DNA of 16,315 nt from Candidatus Altimarinota bacterium (GCA_023230505.1 JALNXF010000012.1:1-16315), one strand, 5' to 3'. Positions 7,630 through 15,234 are shown, numbered from the stretch's first letter. The notes: generated from the sequence alone by a model not told the origin. Translations and numbers: made by a program.

Positions 7630-8123
7630 ATCGCTTCCTCCAGTTGAGATATGGGAAATATCTCGTTAATGTTGAGTAAGATAATAACCTTTTCTGATTG
7701 TGGCTGTTTAGCCAGTCCGGAGACGAAATTAGATGTATTGTTTCCAAATCCTTGTGGATTTTGGATTTCAGAGGAGTTAATATTTGCAACCTCGGAAACC
7801 ACATCGACAATCATTCCTACCTGTTTTTCATTTACTTCAACAACGATTATACAGGTGTGTTCATCATGATTTCTTTCGGGCATATCAAACTTTGTCCGCA
7901 AATCAGTGATTGGAATCACTTTTCCGCGAAGATTGATTACACCTTTCATAGAAGGGGGAGATTGAGGAATTGCTGTTATTGGCATTATTCCTATAATTTC
8001 TCTCACTTCTGTGACTGGAACACCATACTCCTCATCGTTTTTGGTTGCTCCATCCTTTTTTAAGATGAAGGTAAGGTACTTATTACTCTCACCTGACCCA
8101 ACTTTTTTCTCTGCTACTGCCAT
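7626..8123 (-). CDS. cheW: Chemotaxis coupling protein CheW
   Basis: The product has 165 residues and a complete CheW fold: EYGVPVTEVREIIG, then MKGVINLRGKVIPITDLRTK, then a C-terminal half with IVDVVSEVANI. CheW bridges receptor tips and the kinase CheA. I start it at ATG 8123 (MAVAEKK) because GGAGG at 8132-8136 is eight bases upstream; the in-frame TTG at 8138 would put that site inside the gene. The conserved Arg of DLRTKF (residue 76, codon 7896-7898) is CGG. The stop is TGA (7626-7628). If TGA is glycine in this cell, ribosomes would add Gly-Ile-Ser and stop at TAA 7617-7619. The gene was plainly built for the standard code. Confidence 0.95.
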   Translation of the reverse strand: MAVAEKKVGSGESNKYLTFILKKDGATKNDEEYGVPVTEVREIIGIMPITAIPQSPPSMKGVINLRGKVIPITDLRTKFDMPERNHDEHTCIIVVEVNEKQVGMIVDVVSEVANINSSEIQNPQGFGNNTSNFVSGLAKQPQSEKVIILLNINEIFPISQLEEAI

Positions 8124-8138
8124 GACTGTATCCTCCAA

Positions 8139-8354
8139 AAATTGTTATAAGAAGAAAAAAATGATAATTTTTATTTATATTTTTATATTTTTTTATGTTA
8201 AAGATCACTGCTTTATTTTTTTTAAGGCATTATTCCCTTATATTCAAATTTAGAAAAAAGTCAATTAAATAAAATTAGGATTTTTATAAATTTAAAATTG
8301 ATTTTTTTAGAGTTTTCACTAAATTAAATTTATTAGAATTTCACTAAAGCTTAA
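8139..8354. other. Intergenic region between cheW and the M23 peptidase gene
   Basis: This AT-rich divergent spacer should hold the cheW promoter on the minus strand and the peptidase promoter on the plus strand. I see no clear hexamers, repeat or tRNA. The junction between foreign and host-type DNA must lie here, but no target-site duplication is evident. Confidence 0.5.
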
Positions 8355-9533
8355 ATGAAACTATACTCAGTTTTTATTATTCCAATTATCATAGTTTTTT
8401 GATTATTCCCAGCTTATCTTAATTCTGCTGATATTTATGAAGAGATAAATGATGCGAGTAAAATAATTACATCTTTAAATGCAAATATTATAAATTGAGA
8501 AGGAAATCTTAATTCCACATTTTTTATTATTCAAGCTTGAAAAAAAATTACTAAGCCATTTCTTTATTCTTCATGTCAAATTAACCAAAAAATTATATCT
8601 GAATCAAAAACTACAAAATGAAATATTTTTATAATTAAAGCTGTATTTAATCAAGAAAAATGTAGTGATAATAAAATTTACTTAAAAAGTTGAGAAATTA
8701 TTTATACAAACACTTTATATGAAATTAATTTAGTTAATTACTCAGATTTATTAAATAATTTTTTAAATTTTAAAAGTGAGAAATTAAAAGAAAAAATAGA
8801 AATAAATAATAAATTAATTCATTCTCTTGATAATGAGATTTTTGTTTTAAAAAAAGAAAATAACCTAGAATCAAAGCTAAAGACAATAAATAAAATTTAT
8901 AGTATGAATTATAAGGAATTTGAAAATAATATTTTAAAACAAATAGTAAATGAAAGAAGTAATCTTAAATATATTACTCCTGTTGCCGGAAAATCTCTTC
9001 CAACCAGTAAAACTCTTATTCCAAATGCCTCAAGGTGATATAGAAAAGATACAACTGATTGAGTTCATCATGGATATGATATTTTAGCTCCAAGATGAAC
9101 TCCAGTTCAGGCTCTTTGAAATGGTGTTATAGTGAGAATTGTGAGAGATTTTTCTTGGTGAAATTTTGATAAAATAAAAAAGTGATTTATATCTTTTGAA
9201 GACAAACTTCAAAATCTTGATATTTATAGATGAAATCAAGTTTGGCTCAAGACAATGGACTGAAATATAGTTTTTTATTCGCACCTAAATTATATTCCCG
9301 AATATTTAAACGAATGACAATTTGTAAAAGCAAAAACTTTTTTATGAAAAATTGATAAAACCTGAGTTCCAGATAAGGAATATAAAGATTATCATCTTCA
9401 TTTTGAAATACAAATAAATCCTCTATCATGAGGATCTAACTTGTCTAACCTAGACATTATGAAATGGGATTGGTTCTGAGAATACAAGAATAAATCATGG
9501 ATTTTATTAGAACAAAAGAAAATGTTTTTTTAA
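8355..9533 (+). CDS. Secreted M23 (LytM-type) metallopeptidase with coiled coil
   Basis: The product has 392 residues in code 25. Residues 1-25 are a signal peptide or membrane anchor (KLYSVFIIPIIIVFG). Residues about 130-205 are helical and charged, like the coiled coil of EnvC/NlpD-type proteins. The peptidase domain occupies about 210-380: HHGYDILAPRGTPVQAL contains the zinc-binding HxxxD, SHLNYIPEYL follows, and HLHFEIQINP contains the second zinc motif HxH. All metal ligands are present, so it is probably active as a peptidoglycan cross-bridge endopeptidase outside the membrane. The domain contains an unusual insert between RIVRDFSWG and VWLKTMDGN. Many glycines are TGA. The stop TAA overlaps by four bases (TTAA) the stop of the convergent gene. 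Confidence 0.88.
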
Positions 9534-10057
9534 GAATTCTTATCTTTTACAGCATCTATACCTTCAATATATAACTCATTATTTTCAGGATTTTTTTTGA
9601 TGGTTATTTTTAAATATCAGGTTCTTAACTTATTTTTCACTAATTCACCTATTTGTTCACTGAAATAAGGAGCTCATCAAATAAGAGATTCTATTCTTCA
9701 AAAATTGTCATCATCAAGATTAAACATTTCACCTGTTTCTGTATTAAATTCAAAATATAAAGTTTGGGATTTTTTTTCTGGATCTATTAATCAATTTTTT
9801 ATAAAATTAAGAATAAGTAATTTCTCAGATAAAGATTTATTAAGTATAAATTCATCGAATTCTTTTTTTAACTCGCTTCTTCTTAAATCACCTTTTAATT
9901 TTGTAAGATCTTTGGATGATATATATTTTCTATTACGCTCATTACTTAAATGTTGCATATCATATAAATCGCTTAAATAACCTTTATAAGGGTTATTTTC
10001 ACTGGCTTTACCTAAAAACAGTGTTTCATTATTTATATTAATTGTCTTATTATCCAT
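9530..10057 (-). CDS. Hypothetical protein, third gene of a small operon
   Basis: The product has 175 residues in code 25, from ATG 10057 to TAA 9530-9532. I do not recognise a family. The first half is charged and helical (SKDLTKLKGDLRRSELKKEF); the second half reads as beta-rich (TLYFEFNTETGEMFNLDDDN, GYLKITIKKNP). There is no signal peptide or membrane segment, so it is probably cytoplasmic. TGA codons encode Gly at several points, for example 9791-9793 and the Gly-Gly at 9674-9679. It follows the 144-residue gene after ten bases and shares its terminal TTAA with the convergent M23 gene, a very compact arrangement. The three genes 10818-9530 are probably cotranscribed and act together. Confidence 0.75.
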
Positions 10058-10067
10058 TTTTTTATTT

Positions 10068-10502
10068 TTATTTTTCGTTCATTGCAGCTTTTAGAGTTTC
10101 GTTTCTGTTATGTAAATTTGCTAATGTTACACCAACTACTCAGCTTCCTTTAGCTAATCTTGCTGAATCTAATATTTGATCTAGAGAATTTATTAACTCA
10201 TTAACGTCCTTTTGTCATCATTTTATATATTGATTTACCGCAACTTTTATTTTTCCATTATATTCATTTGCAATTTTTTCTACATTAGGATTTCCTTTTT
10301 CTCAAATACCAAAATATCTTCATGCAATTCAAGATTCAGTTTCTGATTTTTTGCTTAGTGCCTTTGCTATTTCTTGTACTTTTCAATTAAGTTGTTCTGA
10401 TTTCATTATAGCAGAAACATCTAGTCAATCTGCAATACTTTTTCCTGTTTTAATTTCATTTAATCAAACAGTCTTTTTTTCTACTTGTAAATATTCTGAC
10501 AT
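10068..10502 (-). CDS. Hypothetical protein, second gene of a small operon
   Basis: The product has 144 residues in code 25, from ATG 10502 to TAA 10068-10070. No family is recognised. It is mainly helical (ANEYNGKIKVAVNQYIKGG, VNELINSLDQILDSARLA) with glycine-rich turns (GRYFGIGEKGNPN, AKGSGVVGV). There is no signal peptide, transmembrane segment or cysteine cluster. It begins four bases after the stop of the 103-residue gene and ends ten bases before the 175-residue gene. About six glycines are TGA, so it is a long-term resident of the recoded genome. The soluble helical character of this and the preceding product allows a complex or a toxin/antidote-like pair, but nothing in the sequence proves that. 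Confidence 0.75.
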
Positions 10503-10506
10503 AATT

Positions 10507-10818
10507 TTATAAATTAAAAAATAAATTATTAATATCTTTGGTTTCCTCGTATTTATCTATATTTTCTAAAAAAGTTCTATTTTGTAGAGAAATATTTTTA
10601 GATAAAGCATCTGCTTTATTTAATAAATCACTTATAGTTATTACTAAATTCTCAATTATTAAATCTAAACTATTTTCATCAGCTATATTATCTATAATTT
10701 TTTTAAATTCAATAAAATAATTTATTTGGTCTTGATTTAGTAATTTCTGCTCTTCTATTTTTATACTTAACAGAGTATCTATTATTTTATGAATACTATT
10801 TCTTTTCTCTTCTAACAT
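10507..10818 (-). CDS. Small helical protein, first gene of a small operon
   Basis: The product has 103 residues and lacks glycine altogether, so no TGA appears. It reads as an almost continuous set of amphipathic helices (RNSIHKIIDTLLSIKIEEQK, NYFIEFKKIIDNI, LIIENLVITISDLLNKADAL), a helical-bundle pattern in a size range similar to WXG100-like or adaptor proteins, but there is no WxG motif. The start ATG 10818 has no Shine-Dalgarno sequence. It heads the compact minus-strand operon ending at 9530 and is transcribed away from the unknown gene at 10909. The function is unknown. Confidence 0.7.
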   Translation of the reverse strand: MLEEKRNSIHKIIDTLLSIKIEEQKLLNQDQINYFIEFKKIIDNIADENSLDLIIENLVITISDLLNKADALSKNISLQNRTFLENIDKYEETKDINNLFFNL

Positions 10819-10879
10819 ATTTTTTAATTAATTATATTTTCATTAAACCATATTTTCCCAAAAAAGTCAAAAAATAAAC

Positions 10880-10908
10880 TTGACAAACGTAATTATTTAG
10901 TTTAAAGT
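10880..10908 (+). promoter_or_regulatory. Candidate promoter abutting the start of the next gene
   Basis: TTGACA (10880-10885), a 17-base spacer and TAAAGT (10903-10908) stand directly against the ATG at 10909. If this promoter is used, transcription starts inside the first codons, and translation would begin at the in-frame ATG 10939 on a very short leader. Confidence 0.5.
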
Positions 10909-11310
10909 ATGCCTGATTTTAAAAATAAATATAAAATTATGCAATTAGCTATAAATTTTGGTAGGAAATCTACCGACATAGAAAGGAAAACAGGGGATTT
11001 TAACAAAGATCCAGTTTTCCATAAGGAATCAAGTTCTATCTTAAAGGATAGATTTTCTATGAAATTAAGTTATTTATGAAGAAGTTATCATATAGTTTGA
11101 AGTTATTGAGTATTACAACTAAAATCTTTTTATGATCCATCAAATACATCAAAAAAAATATCTTATGTAAATATAGAAAAAGTTGAACATTTTCAAAATT
11201 GATATTATGTAAAAGTAGCCCTTACTCAAAATCAGGAACTTAAATTTCAAAAAATTATCACAAATATTTTAAGTAATATTTATTATAACCCTAACCTCTC
11301 AAATAATTAA
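10909..11310 (+). CDS. Hypothetical protein
   Basis: The product has 133 residues from ATG 10909, or 123 from the in-frame ATG 10939, which the candidate promoter position favours. No family is recognised. It has basic and aromatic character, with a polar first third (KDPVFHKESSSILKDRFSMK) and then strand-like segments (SYHIVGSYGVLQLKSF, ISYVNIEKVEHFQNGYYVKV) ending in a helix (FQKIITNILSNIYY). There is no signal peptide or transmembrane helix. Four Gly codons are TGA, so it is native. It is followed by a terminator and then the CCG tRNA, so it is probably monocistronic. Confidence 0.7.
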
Positions 11311-11321
11311 TAACAATTTAA

Positions 11322-11358
11322 AATAAATCTATTTTCCGCAAATAGATTTATTTTTTTT
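11322..11358 (+). terminator. Rho-independent terminator
   Basis: AATAAATCTATTT pairs with AAATAGATTTATT across loop TCCGC and is followed by a T run. It ends the transcript of the 10909 gene. Confidence 0.85.
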
Positions 11359-11367
11359 AATAAATTA

Positions 11368-11394
11368 TTGAAAATTTTTTATTTTTCATATAAT
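11368..11394 (+). promoter_or_regulatory. Candidate promoter of the CCG tRNA
   Basis: TTGAAA (11368-11373) and a perfect TATAAT (11389-11394) are separated by 15 bases, the same spacing as the candidate promoter of the initiator tRNA. Transcription would begin near 11401, about 20 bases before the tRNA. Confidence 0.5.
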
Positions 11395-11420
11395 GAAAAA
11401 GTTATTATAAAGCTTTACTT

Positions 11421-11497
11421 AAGGAGTTAGCTTAATTAGAAGAGTGCTCGGCTTCCGAAGCCAAGAGACATTGGTGCAATTCCAATACTCCTTGCCA
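11421..11497 (+). tRNA. tRNA with CCG anticodon: tRNA-Trp(CCG) candidate (tRNA-Arg by the standard table)
   Basis: This is a 77-base tRNA with an encoded CCA end. Acceptor AAGGAGT pairs fully with ACTCCTT; the discriminator is G73. Anticodon CCG is at 11455-11457 in loop TTCCGAA, so it reads CGG. A1-U72 with G73 are bacterial tRNA-Trp determinants, and C34-C35 are shared with the normal CCA anticodon. G73 also occurs in some tRNA-Arg, so this alone does not decide. Oddities: the D loop has AG where GG (18-19) is universal, the T loop is TGCAATT so base 55 is G rather than T, and the anticodon stem has a C-A mismatch. Context (CGG at a tryptophan position in the GH26 gene) favours Trp. Confidence 0.85.
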
Positions 11498-11530
11498 TAT
11501 AAAAAAAGTTTCATAGACCTAAGTACCTGC

Positions 11531-11572
11531 AAAAAAGAGAATAATCTTGAATATCAAGATTATTCTCTTTTT
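11531..11572. terminator. Strong terminator after the CCG tRNA
   Basis: A stem of about 19 bp (AAAAAGAGAATAATCTTGA with its complement) closes a three-base loop and ends in a T run. It is symmetrical enough to work in both directions. Confidence 0.9.
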
Positions 11573-11748
11573 AAATTGTTTAGATTCTGTTTAATAATGA
11601 TTTACCTCTTACTTACCCTTAATTTAATAAAAACCTCATATATTTGCAAAGAATTGATAGCTTAAGAAGTGAATCTAACAAAGCCTATTAAAATAAACAA
11701 AAAAATAACTAAACTTTACAAAACTACTAATTTAACTATACTTCTAGT
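11573..11748. other. Stretch without a recognisable gene
   Basis: No code-25 frame of useful length reads as protein. TAGATTC near 11580 and GAATCTA near 11672 are complementary and could close a loose stem. I see no tmRNA, RNase P, SRP or 6S signature. Confidence 0.5.
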
Positions 11749-11876
11749 GCCAAAATATTCAATAGTTACAATTATAATAAAGGGCAACTTAGTTGCTCTA
11801 TCCCTTTTTGTAATTGTAACAAATTGAGAATGTTTTGGCGAACATTGAGTGTACTAAGTTGCCCTTTTTTGTTCGC
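11749..11876 (+). ncRNA. Structured RNA, candidate leader attenuator or small RNA
   Basis: Two alternative folds are visible. Fold 1 is a long hairpin: CCAAAATATTC (11750-11760) pairs with GAATGTTTTGG (11827-11837), inside it GTTACAATTA (11765-11774) with TAATTGTAAC (11811-11820), and inside that AAGGG with CCCTT plus a small GCAAC/GTTGC hairpin. GCGAACA (11838-11844) then pairs with TGTTCGC (11870-11876). Fold 2 uses a perfect 15-bp match, AAAGGGCAACTTAGT (11779-11793) with 11853-11867, ending directly in a T run like an intrinsic terminator. Fold 2 either breaks fold 1 or forms a pseudoknot with it. It ends 59 bases before the zinc-ribbon gene, so it could be a transcription attenuator for it, or an independent RNA. 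No known riboswitch class is recognised. Confidence 0.55.
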
Positions 11877-11935
11877 TAAATGCATATCTTAATTTGTATT
11901 TTTTGGTAATAATTTATTTTATTACCTTTATTTTT

Positions 11936-13111
11936 ATGAACTACACTATTAAATGTCCATTTTGTGCTGAAGAAATAAACTCTGAAGCAAATATTTGTAA
12001 ACATTGTCAGAAAAAAATAAGTACCTCTGAACCAAGAAAAAATATTAATTTACAAATAGAAAAAATAGAAATACAAAAACTAAATGAAGAATTAAAAGAT
12101 AAGATTGTTTTATATCCTGAAAAATTAAGAAAGAATATTATAAATAATAAGAAAAATTTAGAAAAATTAAGAAATTTGGATAATAATTGAATATTACAAG
12201 ATATCTTTATTAAAGAAAGAAATGGTAATATAAAGATTCTGTTAATAATTTCATTATTTCTGCTTTTTATATTTCCACCTGCTTTATTAATAACTGTTTG
12301 GTTATATCCAAAGAAAGATGAGAAGGAAATACTTAAAAATAGGATAAAAGATTTTAAAAATTTTAAATGAAGAATTGTATTATCAATATTTGTTTTAATA
12401 ATTTGATTCTCTATATTTTCATCAAATATTAAAGAAAACAATAAAAAAGCTGAAGAAATTAAAAGACAAGAGTTGGTTAAAAATACAAGTATAAATACTA
12501 CTTTTGATATTAAATCAGATTCTACTGATAAAGAGAGTATATGAATAAAAATTGAGTTACAAAATATCAATAAACTCACTATAAATAACAATGAAATTCG
12601 TATTTGAAGTTGAAATATAGTTAATTACATTTTACCTTTATCTATGTGAGAAAATAAGATTTCAATTATTGGATTTAACTGAGATATTAAGAAAGAAACT
12701 AATAAAATAATAACAAGAGTTTCAAATGATGAATTTAAAAAATTAGAAGCGGAAAATAATAAAAAAATTGAAGAAGAAAGAATAAAACAAGAGGAATTAG
12801 CCAAACAAGAACAAGAAAGAACTCAAAAAGAAGAAAGAGATAAAAAAGTTCAAACTCAATTTAGCGCCTGGGATTGAAGTCATATAAATTTAACTAAGTA
12901 CGTAAAATGACTCTTAAAAGATCCAGATAGCTATGAACACATTAATACTAAATACTCAACTGTAAAAAACAAAGATAATTCTTATAGTGTAGTAGTATTT
13001 ATGAGTTATAGAGCGAAGAATTCTTTTTGAGGATTTGTTGTTGAAAATATAAAAGCTTACTTTGATTTAGATTGAAATCCTGTTAATATGGGGAATTGGA
13101 TACAGTGATAA
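11936..13111 (+). CDS. Zinc-ribbon membrane protein with C-terminal extracytoplasmic domain
   Basis: The product has 391 residues in code 25. Residues 6-26 hold a zinc ribbon (CPFCAEEINSEANICKHC). A lysine-rich helix follows, then two hydrophobic segments: LLIISLFLLFIFPPALLITV, and after a charged stretch RIVLSIFVLIIGFSIFS. Next come a beta-rich region, a charged helix (EEERIKQEELAKQEQERTQK) and a C-terminal domain (GLLKDPDSYEHINTKYS, FMSYRAKNSFGGFVVENIKA) of a type common at the end of bacterial zinc-ribbon membrane proteins of unknown function. I chose ATG 11936 because the upstream ATG 11894 would add a poorly supported hydrophobic lead. The final codons are TGA-TAA, so the protein ends in an extra Gly. 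A structured RNA precedes it and a terminator follows. Confidence 0.78.
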
Positions 13112-13124
13112 TTAAAACTCTTAA

Positions 13125-13161
13125 TAAAAAACTCTCTAAGTTTTAACTTAGAGAGTTTTTT
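13125..13161. terminator. Bidirectional terminator between convergent genes
   Basis: AAAAAACTCTCTAAGTT pairs with AACTTAGAGAGTTTTTT. It lies between the zinc-ribbon gene (plus) and the Shedu-like gene (minus), whose stop codon at 13160-13162 overlaps its right edge, so it can serve both. Confidence 0.9.
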
Positions 13162-14530
13162 AAATATTTTCATCATTTAATATTCTTGTTCTGGCATTTT
13201 CAACTAATTCAGAATAAGATAATATATGTATATTTTTGTATGCCTCTTTTAGTTCTTTATATGCTTGTAAATAATTTTTATTATAATCAGTGTCAGATAT
13301 TTTTGATTTTGTTCTTGTATCTAATAAATCATAACTTGGTGCGATTGTACTATATGTTCACATAATAATTAGTGCTTTAGGTCTACATATTTCAACTGTC
13401 ATAGTTCATCATATTTGATCATTAAGAAAATCTTTTATTTTTTGTCAATTAATAAGATAATCATCATCATTATCTTTATATACTGCTGAAATATATCTTT
13501 CAGCTTGTGAGATAGCCATTGATAATTCTTTAGATGCATAAAATTTACATCTTCATATATCAAATTCAAGTATATTTACATCAGGTCTTTTTAATTCTAC
13601 AACTTCAATATCTGATAAATGATTAATTAATATTATATCAAACTGTGAACGAGATAATCATCAGCTATTTATAACATATTTATCTGTATTTAATAACACA
13701 GGTACTCAAAATAATGTATATTTTCAATATTTTGTTAATATTTTTTCCATTAAATGTTCTGGTCATTTTATATTATTTTTAGAAAAACCAAAGTGTGTAT
13801 GTCACAATTCTTTTGCCTTAAGTTTATTCAATTTTCATGCATCAAGTATTTCTTGTAATTTATTAATCAACCATTCTGATTGTTTTATAATTTGTTTTTC
13901 TATAACTACATTGATTTCATTTCATTGTTTAAGTTGATTTGATAAGGAAATAATATCATCTTGAGAAATTTGTCAGCTAGCTATAATCTCTTGGAGTAGT
14001 AAAGAATAATTAGTATCATTATCTTGTTCATCCATATCTATATTAAAAGAAGATTCTAAAAATGGTTTTACCCTATTATTAAATCTTAAAACTTTACTTT
14101 TGCTCTCCTCTTTATTTATTTGTAATATAATATCATAGAAGTCTTTTGTAACATATAAATTATTGTTTTCAATTTTATTTTCCGTATAACCTATAAAAAG
14201 TGAATTAATATTTGGATTACTTGCTTTACGAAACAAATCAATAATTATTTTTGCTCATTTTGGAGGATTACATATATTACTACTTAAAAGAGATAAATTA
14301 TCATGTGATAGTAGAAATTTAACTTCAAAATTTTCTTCTATTATATTTTCTACCTTTGTTGGATAATATCTATATCTACTATAACTAATTATATCATTGT
14401 CATAGTTAAATAATATAAAATTTTGTGCTTTTACTTCATTATTTAACATAGATATTAAACTATCTTCATCAATCAAATTTCTTATTTTAGTTTCCAATTT
14501 TTGTATTGGAGTTTTTATTATTCTTGGCAT
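13160..14530 (-). CDS. Shedu-like DUF4263 nuclease (anti-phage defence candidate)
   Basis: The product has 456 residues in code 25, from ATG 14530 to TAA 13160-13162. The C-terminal half carries the DUF4263/Shedu pattern: SQFDIILIN with Asp298, then IEVVELKRP with Glu312 and Lys314, then AISQAERYISAV with Gln342; together a PD-(D/E)xK nuclease core of the form D-x13-ExK...Q. Upstream is an EWLINKLQEIL helix like that preceding the domain in SduA. The N-terminal 200 residues are a variable sensor-like region I do not recognise. SduA is a known single-gene defence protein that cuts DNA upon phage attack. Around ten glycines are TGA, including Gly-Gly in VINSGGLSRS, so the gene is adapted to this code. 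It lies just downstream of a degraded Rhs fragment, in a conflict-gene cluster. Confidence 0.8.
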
Positions 14531-14592
14531 ATAATAAATATTAATAAATTAAATAAGTTTCACCTTTTTATCTTTTATAAATATATCACTTT

Positions 14593-14883
14593 TTATATAA
14601 CTCAAAACTTCTCTTTTTTCATCCCTTTCTCATTCTCTAAGTAAATATTTCATATATCAATTCATTCAACTAGACTAGCCTTTCAAAATACATCATATTC
14701 GTATTTGCTTATTAAAGATCAGCTACTATCACTTATTCAAACTATACTTCCTAACTGGTATTTATGATAGTAATAAGTATTACTATCAATTATTACAGCC
14801 ACTAAATCATCCACTCCTCCATTTCAGTATATGAATTTTATTGTTTTTTCAACTCAATCTTTGGTTTCAGTTTCTTGGATTAT
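14593..14883 (-). pseudogene. Degraded Rhs core fragment
   Basis: In code 25 this frame reads FIYGNGGVDDLVAVI, YYYHKYQLGSIVGISD, KYEYDVFGKASLVE and GIDIGN, matching point by point the Rhs core at the right edge of the window (YYHKDQLGSIVGITD, EYSYDSFGN, GVDIGN). It has no start codon of its own, lacks the core end (the YYRARYY and DPDG part), and ends at TAA 14593-14595 after an unrelated lysine-rich tail. The open frame begins inside the 3' end of the upstream immunity gene. This is the typical orphan left when an Rhs C-terminus is displaced by a new toxin/immunity cassette. Confidence 0.85.
14636..14770. repeat. Diverged direct repeat of Rhs core DNA (partner near 16190-16315)
   Basis: The end of this segment (ATTCAAACTATACTTCC, then TTATGATAGTA) matches the right edge (ATTCAAACAATACTTCA, then TTATGATAGTA). 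It is the DNA-level homology between the orphan fragment and the intact Rhs core and could support recombination that swaps the toxin tip. Confidence 0.6.
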
Positions 14884-15191
14884 TATAATCAATATTTAGT
14901 AATTATATTGGAAATTCAGTTTTTTAATTCATATATAGTTTGAAAACTTTTTTTCTCTATAGGGTTATCCCAATCATTATCTTTTATTAAAAATAAAATA
15001 AAATATCCATCTTTATTAAAAGATGGATACCATCATATATCTATATACATATTTTCTTTTGAATAATAAACCTGTACTAAATCCTCCTTTAATAAATCTA
15101 TTTGTAATTCAATTGGTTGATATTCTTTTATATCAGATAATTCCCAATATTTAATTTCTCCTTTTCAAAAATTAATTGATTTTTGTTTCAT
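14883..15191 (-). CDS. Probable immunity protein of the Rhs toxin
   Basis: The product has 102 residues in code 25, from ATG 15191 to TAA 14883-14885. It is acidic and aromatic-rich, a frequent immunity-protein profile: GEIKYWELSDIKEYQPIELQ, VQVYYSKENMYIDIGWYPSF, GYFILFLIKDNDWDNPIEKK. There is no signal peptide, so it acts in the cytoplasm. Its position as a small cytoplasmic protein just after an Rhs toxin end and one tiny gene suggests it neutralises that toxin. No named immunity family is recognised with confidence. The degraded Rhs core fragment begins at its 3' end, which fits cassette replacement by recombination. Confidence 0.65.
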
Positions 15192-15234
15192 GGATTTTTT
15201 TTAATTAAAAATTACTTAAGTAGCTTTAAAAATC

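Noticed and set aside
8138..8138. TTG start for CheW at 8138
   Set aside because: The GGAGG site would fall inside the coding region; ATG 8123 has ideal spacing.
11444..11665. 73-codon frame overlapping the CCG tRNA
   Set aside because: It starts inside the tRNA and runs through the terminator hairpin; it is not a gene.
11573..11876. tmRNA, 6S RNA, SRP RNA or RNase P RNA
   Set aside because: None of their conserved sequence blocks could be found; only secondary structure is evident.
12007..12591. Minus-strand hydrophobic frame of 194 codons
   Set aside because: It is the antisense of the zinc-ribbon gene; the Ile/Phe/Leu richness comes from AT-rich coding on the other strand.
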